Source of the DNA: Pseudomonas sp. S09G 359 | GTDB taxonomy: Bacteria; Pseudomonadota; Gammaproteobacteria; Pseudomonadales; Pseudomonadaceae | Reading direction: 5' to 3' | Assembly (NCBI RefSeq): GCF_002843605.1 | Contig: NZ_CP025263.1 | Coordinates: forward strand, 1,990,501-2,054,500 | DNA length: 64,000 bases | Shown: piece by piece, positions 29,464 through 37,805 of the stretch | How positions within the stretch are numbered: position 1 is the first letter of the stretch | Layout: the number at the start of each line of letters is the position of its first letter | The notes under the pieces: generated by a model | Told to the model about the DNA's origin: nothing | What the model saw: only the letters and a program-made list of their open reading frames with translations | The model's database searches: none | Translations under genes and position numbers: made by a program

Positions 29464-29640
29464 GCGACATTCTGATGTCGCTTATCGGACAGTACGCCCC
29501 GCAACAGTGCGTTTGTCAGCCTAATTCTGTAATCTACCCGCCTCTTTATGCGTCCGCATCCCAAAAGGAAGCCGCGCGCTAGACCCGTCGGCCTCCATAA
29601 GGGCCGGCAGTATTTCCCTCATCCATAGGGAATCCCTCTC
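29464..29640 (-). ncRNA. Candidate GGA-hairpin RNA or structured brnQ leader
   Basis: Read on the minus strand, three consecutive hairpins present GGA in the loop: TTCCCT/AGGGAA with loop ATGGATG (29632-29614), CGGCC/GGCCG with loop CTTATGGA (29606-29589), and ATGC/GCAT with loop GGAC (about 29559-29548). A GCGACAT/ATGTCGC hairpin followed by GTTTTC (29481-29458) could terminate it. The layout resembles RsmA/CsrA-binding RNAs. No promoter was identified, and the same hairpins exist on the plus strand as brnQ leader structure, so the call is speculative. Confidence 0.25.
29579..29626 (-). CDS. Possible 15-residue peptide ORF
   Basis: ATG 29626 to TAG 29579 encodes [22 protein letters not shown] lies 7 nt upstream, a good ribosome site. 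Two ANGGA motifs overlap the start and body, so translation could be RsmA-controlled. There is no family match to offer; chance is a real alternative. Confidence 0.25.
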   Translation of the reverse strand: MDEGNTAGPYGGRRV

Positions 29641-29674
29641 TAAATTCCGATTCAGTAGTGTGGTATTTCCTCAA

Positions 29675-30988
29675 ATGAAAGTGTTGAAAAGCCAGGATAT
29701 CCTGGCGTTGGGCTTTATGACCTTTGCCCTGTTCGTGGGCGCCGGCAACATCATCTTCCCGCCTATCGTTGGTTTGCAGTCCGGGCCTCACGTCTGGATG
29801 GCAGCGCTGGGCTTCCTGATCACTGCAGTCGGTTTGCCGGTGGTCACCGTGATCGCCCTGGCCAAGGTCGGCGGCGGTATGGACGCATTGAGCAGCCCGA
29901 TCGGCAAGATCGCCGGTGGTCTGCTCGCGGCGGCGGCGTATCTGGCGGTAGGCCCGCTGTTCGCCACCCCGCGTACCGCAACTGTATCGTTCGAAGTCGG
30001 CCTGGCGCCGCTGACCGGCGAAAGCCCGCTGGCGCTGTTCCTCTACAGCTCGGTGTATTTCCTGGTGGTGTTCTTCGTGTCCCTGTACCCGGGGCGCCTG
30101 CTGGACACTGTGGGGCGTTTCCTCGCGCCGCTGAAGATCATCGCGCTGGCCATCCTCGGTATTGCCGCGTTTGCGTTGCCGGCTGGTGAGGTGGGTGTCG
30201 CTACCCCGGAATACGTGGCTGCGCCGTTCTCCCAGGGCTTTATCAATGGTTACCTGACCATGGATACCCTCGGTGCGCTGGTGTTTGGCATCGTGATCGT
30301 CAATGCCATCCGCTCCCGTGGCGTCGAGTCGCCCAAGCTGATCACCCGCTACGCGATCATTGCCGGGCTGATTGCCGGCGTGGGCCTGGCGCTGGTGTAT
30401 GTCAGCCTGTTCCGCCTGGGGGCGGGCAGCCATGAAGTCGCCGCCGGTGCCGCCAACGGCGCTGCGGTATTGCACGCGTATGTACAACACACGTTCGGCT
30501 CCCTGGGCAGCGGCTTCCTCGCGGTGCTGATTTCCCTGGCTTGCCTGGTGACCGCGGTTGGCCTCACCTGCGCGTGCGCCGAGTACTTCAGCAAAATCCT
30601 GCCGCTGTCCTACAAGACCCTGGTAGTGATCCTGGCGCTGTTCTCGCTGTTCGTGTCCAACCTGGGCCTGACCAAGCTGATTGCCTTCTCGATCCCGGTA
30701 CTGACCGCGATCTACCCGCCGTGCATCGTGCTGGTGGCGTTGAGCTTCTGCAAAGACTTCTGGCAGGAACAGGGCCGTATTGTCGGCCCGGTGATGTTGG
30801 TGTCGTTCGTCTTTGGCTGCATCGATGCGCTCAAGGGTGCCGGCCTGGCCGATTGGATGCCGTCGCAGTTGGCGCATCTGCCGTTGAGCGAGCAGGGCCT
30901 GGCGTGGCTGGTACCGTCGGTGATGACGCTGGTTGTGGCGGTGGTGGTTGACCGGATGCTCGGCAAACGCAGCGAAGCGATCGCGTAA
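29675..30988 (+). CDS. brnQ: Branched-chain amino acid:cation symporter (BrnQ/BraB)
   Basis: A 437-residue LIVCS-family transporter with about 12 membrane helices. The N terminus [21 protein letters not shown] is the family signature. It takes up Leu, Ile and Val with Na+ or H+. ATG 29675 starts directly before the conserved sequence. In P. aeruginosa the gene after sucD is braB, the same arrangement as here (from memory). A strong bidirectional-looking terminator follows. Length and helix pattern are normal. Confidence 0.93.
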   Translation: MKVLKSQDILALGFMTFALFVGAGNIIFPPIVGLQSGPHVWMAALGFLITAVGLPVVTVIALAKVGGGMDALSSPIGKIAGGLLAAAAYLAVGPLFATPRTATVSFEVGLAPLTGESPLALFLYSSVYFLVVFFVSLYPGRLLDTVGRFLAPLKIIALAILGIAAFALPAGEVGVATPEYVAAPFSQGFINGYLTMDTLGALVFGIVIVNAIRSRGVESPKLITRYAIIAGLIAGVGLALVYVSLFRLGAGSHEVAAGAANGAAVLHAYVQHTFGSLGSGFLAVLISLACLVTAVGLTCACAEYFSKILPLSYKTLVVILALFSLFVSNLGLTKLIAFSIPVLTAIYPPCIVLVALSFCKDFWQEQGRIVGPVMLVSFVFGCIDALKGAGLADWMPSQLAHLPLSEQGLAWLVPSVMTLVVAVVVDRMLGKRSEAIA

Positions 30989-31010
30989 CCAACGGTTTCG
31001 CGCAGTACTG

Positions 31011-31045
31011 AAATGCCCCGTATCAATAGATACGGGGCATTTTTT
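31011..31045. terminator. Terminator after brnQ
   Basis: A 14-bp stem AAATGCCCCGTATC / GATACGGGGCATTT with a 4-nt loop, followed by more T's. Confidence 0.9.
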
Positions 31046-31088
31046 ATGCTTATGGGGCTGCACCTTCTACAGTTGGAATACGGTCGGT

Positions 31089-31175
31089 GTGGGAGCGGGC
31101 TTGCTCGCGAATGCCGTGGGTCAGTGCCAGATATATAAACTGAACCACCGCATTCGCGAGCAAGCCCGCTCCCAC
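31089..31175. repeat. REP doublet, GCGGGC type
   Basis: Inverted copies at 31089-31111 and 31153-31175, between brnQ and the DUF599 gene. Confidence 0.9.
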
Positions 31176-31222
31176 ATTTTTTAGACCGTGTTCGCCTTCA
31201 TCCACCGCTCAATAGGACCCGC

Positions 31223-31960
31223 ATGTCGTTCGTCGAAACCAACCAAGTCCACCTGCTTGCCGCTCTCTGGTTTGTGCTGTGCTGGGGCGGCTACACCCGT
31301 TATGCCATCTGGAAAGCCCGGGATACCGCGTGTCTGGCCAGCGTGCTGCACCTGTATTGCGAAGATTGGATGCGTCGCATGCTCCTGCGCGACAACCGTA
31401 TCGCCGATGCCAGCGTAATCGGCAACCTGGAGCGCAACGCTTCGTTCTTTGCCTCCAGCACCTTGATCATCCTCGCCGGCATTCTCACCGTACTCGGTGC
31501 GTCCGAGCGGGCGGTGTCGCTCCTGGCGGATATCCCCATGGTGCAGCAGGCCTCCCAGGGCATGTCGGAAATCAAGTTGTTGTGCCTGGCGCTGGTGTTT
31601 GTCTACGCCTTCTTCACCTTCAGCTGGTGCATGCGCCAGTACAACTTCGCCGCGGTGCTGGTGGGCTCGGCGCCGATGATCGGTGAGCGACATGTGTCGG
31701 AGCAGGAGCGCAATGCGTTTGCCCTGCGCGCGGCGCGGGTGATCTCCATGGCCGCCAACCAGTTCAACTTCGGCCTGCGCGCTTATTATTTCGGCATGAC
31801 CATGCTGGCGTGGTTTGTCAGCCCTTGGTTATTTATGTTGATGAGTGCCGGGGTAGTGTGCGTGCTGTATCGCCGGGAGTTTCATTCCGACGTACTGCAG
31901 GTGATGGTGTATACGCAAACGGATGCCGCATTGCCCGAGGCCGTCAAAGAGCCGGCTTAG
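31223..31960 (+). CDS. DUF599 membrane protein
   Basis: A 245-residue protein of the DUF599 family with helices near 10-27, 72-95, 112-134 and 188-225. Conserved features are WFVLCWGGYTRYA at the start, NLERNASFFASSTLIILAG in the middle and FNFGLRAYYFGM near the last helices. Function is unknown. P. aeruginosa has a homologue in the same place after braB (PA1591, from memory), so position is conserved. It stands alone, with REP doublet upstream and a terminator shared with the convergent lipoprotein gene. Confidence 0.85.
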   Translation: MSFVETNQVHLLAALWFVLCWGGYTRYAIWKARDTACLASVLHLYCEDWMRRMLLRDNRIADASVIGNLERNASFFASSTLIILAGILTVLGASERAVSLLADIPMVQQASQGMSEIKLLCLALVFVYAFFTFSWCMRQYNFAAVLVGSAPMIGERHVSEQERNAFALRAARVISMAANQFNFGLRAYYFGMTMLAWFVSPWLFMLMSAGVVCVLYRREFHSDVLQVMVYTQTDAALPEAVKEPA

Positions 31961-31990
31961 TTCGTAATGCGTCGAATAAAAACTCCAGGC

Positions 31991-32026
31991 AAAGAAAAGC
32001 CCGCTATCTAAGCGGGCTTTCTTTTT
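31991..32026. terminator. Bidirectional terminator
   Basis: Stem AAAGCCCGCT / AGCGGGCTTT with a 5-nt loop, flanked by AAAGA and CTTTTT, between the convergent DUF599 and lipoprotein genes. Confidence 0.85.
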
Positions 32027-32053
32027 ACAGCCAAGCTATTTCAAACCGCGGTA

Positions 32054-32305
32054 TCAAGAACCCGAGGCAGGCGTAGCTGGTGCTGCTTCTTTAGCGGCGG
32101 CTGCGTTCGATTCAGCCTGAGCTTTGGCAGCATCGGCGTTTTCTTTCGCAGCGTCGTTCACTTTATCCTGAGCCTTCGCCATATCTTTCTGAGCTTGCTC
32201 GGAATGTGCCGCGGCGTCTTGGGCTTTGTCTTCGGATTTTTTATCGCAGGCAGCGAGACCGAGGGCAGCGGCCAGCATCATGGAAATAGCTAAAGTCTTG
32301 CGCAT
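32054..32305 (-). CDS. Small alanine-rich lipoprotein
   Basis: An 83-residue protein with a lipoprotein signal peptide ending in the lipobox LAAC (Cys20 after MRKTLAISMMLAAALGLAAC). The mature part is almost entirely Ala, Lys, Glu, Gln and Asp in a helical, heptad-like pattern (AAAHSEQAQKDMAKAQDKVN), ending in a Pro/Ala/Ser tail. ATG 32305 follows AGGAGAAAC. It resembles Lpp/OprI-type small lipoproteins in design, but lacks a C-terminal lysine for peptidoglycan linkage. Asp follows the cysteine, which in enteric bacteria favours inner-membrane retention. Function unknown. Confidence 0.8.
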   Translation of the reverse strand: MRKTLAISMMLAAALGLAACDKKSEDKAQDAAAHSEQAQKDMAKAQDKVNDAAKENADAAKAQAESNAAAAKEAAPATPASGS

Positions 32306-32463
32306 GGGGTGTTTCTCCTTATTGAAGATATCTACTGGCCTTTCGAGCATGGCGCTTCAGCATTAGTTCCTTTTATTCCATAGATATATAAAACACGGCC
32401 TTCAGGGAACTTTCCACCGCCCCCTCCACTGCGAAGATCAACACTAATAAGAGTCTGGATTCA

Positions 32464-32940
32464 ATGACCGAAACCCTACTGTTAGAGCGTTCGACACGTT
32501 TTGTTTCAGCTTTGCGCCACTGCCAGGTGCTGGGTATTGGCGTGCATGACGCAAGCGGGGAGGGCATCACGCTGGTCCTGCCCTACGCCGCGCATCTCGT
32601 CGGCGACCCTACCACCGGCGTGATCCACGGCGGTGCATTGACCTCGCTGATGGACACTGCGTGCGGCATGGCCACCTTGTGTGTGCTGCCGGAGTTCGAG
32701 GTGTGCCCGACCCTCGACCTGCGTATCGACTACATGCATGCCGCCGCGCCGCTCAAGCCGGTGTATGGCTTTGCCCAGTGCTACCGGGTGACCACCGACG
32801 TGATCTTTACCCGTGGCTTTGCTTATCAGGACGACCCGCAACAGCCCATCGCCCATGTGGTGGGCACGTTCATGCGCATGGGTAAGCGCCTCAAGGGCGC
32901 GCAAGGGCTGGGAGATGCAATCAAGGGGGCGCAGGCATGA
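32464..32940 (+). CDS. PaaI-family hotdog thioesterase, first of a pair
   Basis: A 158-residue hotdog protein. The signature GVIHGGALTSLMDTACGMA (HGG plus the catalytic Asp) is near residues 56-75, and TLDLRIDYMHAAAPLKPV forms the following strands. Such enzymes hydrolyse acyl-CoA or aryl-CoA thioesters; the substrate cannot be read from sequence. The stop overlaps the next gene's start by 4 nt (ATGA), so the two thioesterases are coupled and may form a heteromeric pair. SD-like AAGAG lies upstream. Confidence 0.88.
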   Translation: MTETLLLERSTRFVSALRHCQVLGIGVHDASGEGITLVLPYAAHLVGDPTTGVIHGGALTSLMDTACGMATLCVLPEFEVCPTLDLRIDYMHAAAPLKPVYGFAQCYRVTTDVIFTRGFAYQDDPQQPIAHVVGTFMRMGKRLKGAQGLGDAIKGAQA

Positions 32941-33389
32941 CACACCGATTCAAGACCCGCCTGGAGCAGGCCCACGCGCGCGGCAACTACGCAGCGCTGC
33001 TGGAGCTGATCCCCTACGCCGAACTGATCGGCATCGAATGCACGCGGCTGGGGGATGAGTTGCTGTTTCGCCTGCCGGCCAACAAGGACAATATTGGTAA
33101 CCCCATATTGCCTGCGCTTCACGGCGGGGTGATTGCCGGCTTTATGGAGCTGGCGGCGGCGCTGCACCTGATGGTGTTTACCGGCGCGCCGGGTGTGCCG
33201 AAAATCATCGACTTCTCCCTCGATTACCTGCGCGCCGGGCAGTTTCGCGACACGTACGCCACCTGCCAGGTGTGGCGCCAGGGTCGACGGGTGGCGAATG
33301 TGGCGATCACTGCGTGGCAGAGCACCGCGGCCGAACCCATCGCCACCGCCCGCGCGCATTTCAAGATCGAGGAAACAGCCCGCCCTTGA
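32937..33389 (+). CDS. PaaI-family hotdog thioesterase, second of a pair
   Basis: A 150-residue hotdog protein. The core PALHGGVIAGFMELAAALHLM retains the HGG motif, but the catalytic acid is Glu (MELA), not the Asp seen in its partner; IDFSLDYLRAGQFRDTYA follows. It is clearly related to the gene upstream but well diverged, so the pair reflects an old duplication. It overlaps the first gene by 4 nt and ends 89 nt before htpG, with no terminator seen between. Confidence 0.85.
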   Translation: MTHRFKTRLEQAHARGNYAALLELIPYAELIGIECTRLGDELLFRLPANKDNIGNPILPALHGGVIAGFMELAAALHLMVFTGAPGVPKIIDFSLDYLRAGQFRDTYATCQVWRQGRRVANVAITAWQSTAAEPIATARAHFKIEETARP

Positions 33390-33478
33390 AATCCTGGTCT
33401 TAGCCCCCAACTTTGATGACAACCCGCCGCCAACCCTGAAGGGCGCGGCCACTGCCATCCAATTGGAGTTTGATGACC

Positions 33479-35383
33479 ATGAGTGTGGAAACTCAAAAGG
33501 AAACCCTGGGCTTCCAGACCGAGGTGAAGCAACTGCTGCACCTCATGATCCATTCGCTGTATTCCAACAAGGAAATCTTCCTTCGCGAATTGATCTCGAA
33601 CGCCTCTGACGCTGTCGACAAATTACGTTTCGAAGCCCTGTCCAAGCCTGAGTTGCTGGAAGGTGGCGCCGAGCTGAAAATCCGTGTGAGCTTCGACAAA
33701 GACGCCAAGACCGTCACCCTCGAAGACAACGGCATCGGCATGAGCCGCGATGATGCGATCACCCACCTGGGGACCATCGCCAAATCCGGCACCGCCGATT
33801 TCATGAAGAATCTGTCGGGCGACCAGAAGAAAGATTCGCACCTGATCGGCCAGTTCGGCGTGGGCTTCTATTCGGCCTTCATCGTTGCCGACCAGGTTGA
33901 AGTGTTCAGCCGTCGTGCTGGCCTCGACGCCAGCGAAGGTGTGCACTGGTCTTCCAAAGGTGAGGGCGAATTTGAAATCGCCACCATCGACAAGGCTGAC
34001 CGTGGTACCCGCATCGTGCTGCACCTCAAAGACGGCGAAGATGAATTCGCCGATGGCTGGCGCCTGCGCAACATCATCAAGAAGTATTCCGACCACATCG
34101 CCCTGCCCATCGAACTGCCGAAAGAACAGGCGGCCGCTGAAGGCGAAGAGCAGCCTGCCCAAGAATGGGAAGTGGTCAACCGCGCCAGCGCCCTGTGGAC
34201 CCGCCCTCGCACTGAAGTGAAGGACGAGGAATACCAGGAGTTCTACAAGCACATCGCCCACGACTACGAAAACCCGCTGAGCTGGAGCCACAACAAGGTC
34301 GAAGGCAAGCTGGAATACAGCTCGCTGCTCTACGTACCGGCCCGTGCTCCGTTCGACCTGTATCAGCGTGAAGCGCCAAAAGGCCTCAAGCTTTACGTGC
34401 AGCGCGTGTTCGTGATGGACCAGGCGGAATCCTTCCTGCCGCTGTACCTGCGCTTTATCAAAGGCGTGGTCGACTCCAATGATCTGTCGCTGAACGTGTC
34501 GCGGGAAATCCTGCAGAAAGACCCGATCATCGACTCGATGAAGTCGGCGCTGACCAAGCGCGTACTCGACATGCTGGAAAAACTGGCGAAAAACGAGCCT
34601 GAGCAATACAAGGGCTTCTGGAAAAACTTCGGCCAGGTCATGAAAGAAGGCCCGGCGGAAGATTTTGCCAACAAGGAAAAAATCGCCGGCCTGCTGCGCT
34701 TTGCATCCACCAACGGTGATGACGGTGAGCAGAGCGTTGCCCTGGCCGAGTACCTGGCGCGCGCCAAGGAAGGTCAGGACAAGATCTACTACCTGACCGG
34801 CGAAACCTACGCCCAGGTCAAGAACAGCCCGCACCTGGAAGTCTTCCGCAAGAAAGGCATCGAAGTGCTGCTGCTGACCGACCGTATCGATGAGTGGCTG
34901 ATGAGCTACCTCAGCGAGTTCGACGGCAAGACCTTCGTCGACGTCGCCCGTGGTGACCTGGACCTGGGTAACCTGGACTCCGAAGAAGAGAAGAAAGAAG
35001 CCGAAGAAGTCGCCAAGGCCAAAGAAGGTCTGGTTGAGCGGATCAAGACTGCCTTGGGCGATGCCGTCAGCGAAGTGCGGGTTTCCCACCGTCTGACTGA
35101 TTCCCCGGCGATCCTGGCCATCGGTGAGCAGGACCTGGGCATGCAGATGCGTCAGATCCTCGAAGCCAGCGGCCAGAAGGTTCCGGACTCCAAGCCGATC
35201 TTCGAATTCAACCCGGCTCACCCGTTGATCGAGAAACTCGACGGCGAGCAGAGCGAAGAGCGGTTTGGCGACCTGTCGCACATCCTCTTCGACCAAGCGG
35301 CCCTGGCCGCCGGCGACAGCCTGAAAGACCCGGCCGCCTACGTGCGCCGCCTGAACAAGCTGTTGGTTGAACTGTCGGTTTGA
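33479..35383 (+). CDS. htpG: Chaperone HtpG (Hsp90)
   Basis: A 634-residue Hsp90. The GHKL ATPase domain has [31 protein letters not shown] and [15 protein letters not shown]; the middle domain carries the catalytic arginine loop ([12 protein letters not shown]); the C-terminal dimerisation domain ends LVELSV. The charged linker of eukaryotic Hsp90 is absent, as in bacteria. The third candidate start, ATG 33479 ([10 protein letters not shown]), matches the family N terminus; GGAG sits 12 nt upstream. A strong terminator follows. I saw no clear sigma32 promoter in the 89 nt upstream. Confidence 0.97.
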   Translation: MSVETQKETLGFQTEVKQLLHLMIHSLYSNKEIFLRELISNASDAVDKLRFEALSKPELLEGGAELKIRVSFDKDAKTVTLEDNGIGMSRDDAITHLGTIAKSGTADFMKNLSGDQKKDSHLIGQFGVGFYSAFIVADQVEVFSRRAGLDASEGVHWSSKGEGEFEIATIDKADRGTRIVLHLKDGEDEFADGWRLRNIIKKYSDHIALPIELPKEQAAAEGEEQPAQEWEVVNRASALWTRPRTEVKDEEYQEFYKHIAHDYENPLSWSHNKVEGKLEYSSLLYVPARAPFDLYQREAPKGLKLYVQRVFVMDQAESFLPLYLRFIKGVVDSNDLSLNVSREILQKDPIIDSMKSALTKRVLDMLEKLAKNEPEQYKGFWKNFGQVMKEGPAEDFANKEKIAGLLRFASTNGDDGEQSVALAEYLARAKEGQDKIYYLTGETYAQVKNSPHLEVFRKKGIEVLLLTDRIDEWLMSYLSEFDGKTFVDVARGDLDLGNLDSEEEKKEAEEVAKAKEGLVERIKTALGDAVSEVRVSHRLTDSPAILAIGEQDLGMQMRQILEASGQKVPDSKPIFEFNPAHPLIEKLDGEQSEERFGDLSHILFDQAALAAGDSLKDPAAYVRRLNKLLVELSV

Positions 35384-35394
35384 CCCTGATGTTG

Positions 35395-35419
35395 AAAAAC
35401 CCGCTTCGGCGGGTTTTTT
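35395..35419 (+). terminator. Terminator after htpG
   Basis: AAAACCCGC-TTCG-GCGGGTTTTTT: GC stem with tetraloop and T6 run. Confidence 0.92.
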
Positions 35420-35446
35420 CGTTCTCGTGCACCTCAACTGGAGTAA

Positions 35447-36178
35447 ATGATGAGCCAAGTCACTGTGCGTTCCGTGGTCTATCAGATTGATGGCCAGTCT
35501 TATGAGAGCCGTCTGGCGTTCGATGCCAGCCACAAGGGCCCGCTGCCGGGCCTGCTGATGGCGCCGAACTGGATGGGTGTGAGTGCCGGCGCTGAAGAAA
35601 TCGCCAAGAGCGTGGCCAGCAAAGGCTATGTGGTGCTGATTGCCGACCTGTACGGGCAAACCGTGCGTCCGTCGAACGGTGATGAGGCCGGCGCGGCGAT
35701 GATGCCGTTGAAGAATGACAACCCGGCGCTGATCAAGCGTATGCAGGCAGCCTTTGAGCAACTGCAAGGCCAGACCGAAGCCGCGGTGGACACCTCGAAG
35801 CTGGCAACCTTCGGCTTCTGTTTTGGCGGTTTTTGCTCGCTGGAGCTTGCGCGTACCGGCGCGCCACTGAAAGCTGCCGTATCTTTCCACGGCACTATCG
35901 ATACCCAGAACCCGGCTGGCGCCAAACACGTCAAGGGTTCGGTGTTGGTGCTGCACGGCGCGTCCGACCCTCTGGTGCCAAAAGAACAGCTGCCGGCCTT
36001 TGAAGCCGAAATGAACGCGGCCGGTGTGGATTGGCAATTGCTGAGCTACGGCGGCGCGGTGCATTCCTTCACCGACCCGCACGCCAATGTACCGGGCAAG
36101 ATGATGTACGACGCGAAGACCGCCAAGCGGGCTTTCCAGTCGATGCATAATTTGTTGGATGAAGTGTTCAAGGGCTAA
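35447..36178 (+). CDS. Dienelactone hydrolase family protein
   Basis: A 243-residue alpha/beta hydrolase of the DLH family. The nucleophile is cysteine in FGFCFGGFCSLEL near residue 125, the acid is Asp in LHGASDPLVP, and the base His is in GGAVHSFTDP. Members hydrolyse lactone or other esters; the real substrate is unknown, since no chlorocatechol genes are nearby. Two ATGs (35447 and 35450) are possible; the first follows CTGGAGTAA. In P. aeruginosa a DLH gene also follows htpG (PA1597, from memory). Confidence 0.9.
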   Translation: MMSQVTVRSVVYQIDGQSYESRLAFDASHKGPLPGLLMAPNWMGVSAGAEEIAKSVASKGYVVLIADLYGQTVRPSNGDEAGAAMMPLKNDNPALIKRMQAAFEQLQGQTEAAVDTSKLATFGFCFGGFCSLELARTGAPLKAAVSFHGTIDTQNPAGAKHVKGSVLVLHGASDPLVPKEQLPAFEAEMNAAGVDWQLLSYGGAVHSFTDPHANVPGKMMYDAKTAKRAFQSMHNLLDEVFKG

Positions 36179-36202
36179 AACTCTACCGCCTGTTCCGGCC
36201 CC

Positions 36203-36315
36203 TTCGCGAGCAAGTCGAATCGTCGCACCGCCCCTCCCACATTCGACCGCATTTAGTCTGTAGGAATGCGTTCAAATGTGGGAGGGGCGGTGCGACGATT
36301 CGACTTGCCCCCGAT
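36203..36315. repeat. Doublet of REP elements with an internal insertion
   Basis: Both arms (36203-36240 and 36278-36315) are REPs in which TCGAATCGTCGCACCG is inserted into the core. This gives a perfect 30-bp inverted repeat (36211-36240 / 36278-36307). The outer tips differ: one is GCGGGC type (TTCGCGAG), the other GGGGGC type (CCCCCGAT). Confidence 0.9.
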
Positions 36316-36317
36316 AG

Positions 36318-37184
36318 CTATCTCACTGGCAACTCAATTCTTTCAGTTTCACCCGGCACGGTCGGCCATTCCCCAGCCGCCCAACGCCGCCGAGCCTCGT
36401 CGATCTTCAACGGATCACTCGCGACAAAATTCCAATTGATCCGCCGCGGCCCATCCAGCGCCGCGCCACCCAGCACCACCAGATGGCAATCCGTCTCGGC
36501 AAACAGTGTCATCGCCTGACCCGCCGGTAATACCACCAAGCTATGCACCTCCAGCGCTTCACCGTCCAATTGTGCCTCCCCCTCCAGCACATACACCGCG
36601 CGTTCCTCGTGTTCATCCGGGATCAACAGGGTCGTGGCCGCCTGCATCTGTACTTCGGCATACAGCGTGGGCGACAGCACTGGCACGGGTGATTTGAGGC
36701 AGAAGCCGCTGCCGGCGATCAGCCGGATCTGTACGCCCAGGTTGTCGCTCACCGGCAGGCTCGCCGCCGGGTGATGGCTGTAATGCCCCGGCCCGGTTTC
36801 GTGGTCCTTGGGCGATGCCAGCCACACTTGCAGGCCATGCAGGCTGAAACCGCTGGCCTTCACCGCGTCGGGGGTGCGCTCAACGTGGGCAATTGCGCTG
36901 CCGGCGGTCATCCAACTGACGTCGCCGGCCTGCACCACCTGGTCCGAGCCCAGGCTGTCCTTGTGCTGCAGCACGCCTTCGAACAGGTAGGTGAGGGTGG
37001 ATAGGCCAATATGCGGGTGCTGGCGGATATTCATGCCGCTGCCCGGCGCGTAGCGGGTGTGCAGCATGTGGTCGAAAAATACAAAAGGCCCGACGCTGCG
37101 GCATTCGCGCGACGGCAACGGGCGCAGGATCGGCTGGCCTTCGACATCTTCCGGGCGAGGGCGGATCACGGTGAGGGTGGTCAT
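36318..37184 (-). CDS. Pirin family protein
   Basis: A 288-residue bicupin of the pirin family. The N-terminal cupin has the iron-binding motif HPHIGLSTLTYLFEG plus a later His (SAIAHVERTP), and the C-terminal cupin shows VYVLEGEAQLDGEAL. Bacterial pirins have quercetin dioxygenase-like activity or bind metabolic enzymes. ATG 37184 (MTTLTVIRPRPEDVEG) was chosen because the conserved strand begins there and GGGATG is upstream; the 27 upstream residues read like non-coding sequence. It follows the OsmC gene by 64 nt on the same strand. Confidence 0.88.
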   Translation of the reverse strand: MTTLTVIRPRPEDVEGQPILRPLPSRECRSVGPFVFFDHMLHTRYAPGSGMNIRQHPHIGLSTLTYLFEGVLQHKDSLGSDQVVQAGDVSWMTAGSAIAHVERTPDAVKASGFSLHGLQVWLASPKDHETGPGHYSHHPAASLPVSDNLGVQIRLIAGSGFCLKSPVPVLSPTLYAEVQMQAATTLLIPDEHEERAVYVLEGEAQLDGEALEVHSLVVLPAGQAMTLFAETDCHLVVLGGAALDGPRRINWNFVASDPLKIDEARRRWAAGEWPTVPGETERIELPVR

Positions 37185-37248
37185 GGTGCATCCCAGTCTG
37201 AGCGGGTTGGATGGCAATGAGCATAACCCGCTCGACGCAAGGTTGCCG

Positions 37249-37665
37249 CTATTGGCTGAAGGCACCTTCGGACAGTTTTGTCTCGATGCTGATCTCGGCC
37301 GTGGTCATCAGTTTATGCACCGGGCATTTTTCGGCCACACGGTGCAGTTCTTCCCGCTGTTCATCGGTGAGCACGCCCTTGAGGGTCAGCTTGACGCTGA
37401 GCGCGTATTTGCCTTTTTGCTCTTCGGTGGCGTCGTGGGTGACTTCCACCGTTACGCCGGTGAGCGGGATGTCCTTTTTCTGCGCATACAACCTGACCGT
37501 CAGCGCTTTGCACGACGCCAGCGCAGCATCGAAGTAATCGTGGGGGGAGGGCGCCGAATCGTCACCGCCCAAGCTTTTGGGCAGGTCAGTAAACAGCTCG
37601 TGATTGTTGATGTTGACGCTGTGGCGGAAGTTTTCAGCGTTCAGCGTATTCACGGTAACAGGCAT
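37249..37665 (-). CDS. OsmC family protein
   Basis: A 138-residue OsmC/Ohr-fold protein. The two redox cysteines are in DYFDAALASCKALTVRLYA and VAEKCPVHKLM, both present. Family members reduce peroxides or act in stress tolerance; this one is closer to the YhfA/OsmC-like type than to Ohr, judged by the central helix. ATG 37665 (MPVTVNTLNAENF) is preferred to the upstream start 37722. It is probably co-transcribed with the pirin gene and diverges from the amidohydrolase gene by 140 nt. Confidence 0.88.
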   Translation of the reverse strand: MPVTVNTLNAENFRHSVNINNHELFTDLPKSLGGDDSAPSPHDYFDAALASCKALTVRLYAQKKDIPLTGVTVEVTHDATEEQKGKYALSVKLTLKGVLTDEQREELHRVAEKCPVHKLMTTAEISIETKLSEGAFSQ

Positions 37666-37805
37666 GGCAAACCTCACAGGGTGGCAGGATGAAGGTCTTC
37701 CAGTTATAGAGCATGTTGGCACTGGGGTGTTCCGTGTTTTTTGCCGGTGAACCCGTTTGCAGGGCGCAAGGTCTACCGGTATTCAGCCCTTTTTGAGGAC
37801 GCACC

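Larger units (their letters stand above)
29281..29674. other. 394-nt sucD-brnQ intergenic region
   Basis: Contains the sucD terminator (29311-29334), a GGGGGC-type REP doublet (29344-29430), and a structured stretch 29464-29640 with four short hairpins, a 26-codon plus-strand ORF without ribosome site (29548-29628) and a 15-codon minus-strand ORF with one (29626-29579). The brnQ promoter was not identified with confidence. Confidence 0.7.

Noticed and set aside
29579..31063. A 494-codon minus-strand frame opposite brnQ
   Set aside because: Arg/His/Gln-rich antisense of a membrane protein gene. Only its last 15 codons, which have their own ribosome site outside brnQ, were kept as a separate possibility.
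33623..36148. An 841-codon open frame on the minus strand across htpG and the dienelactone hydrolase
   Set aside because: It is antisense to two genes with clear motifs, spans their terminator and has no family features. Long antisense frames are common in GC-rich codon-biased genes.
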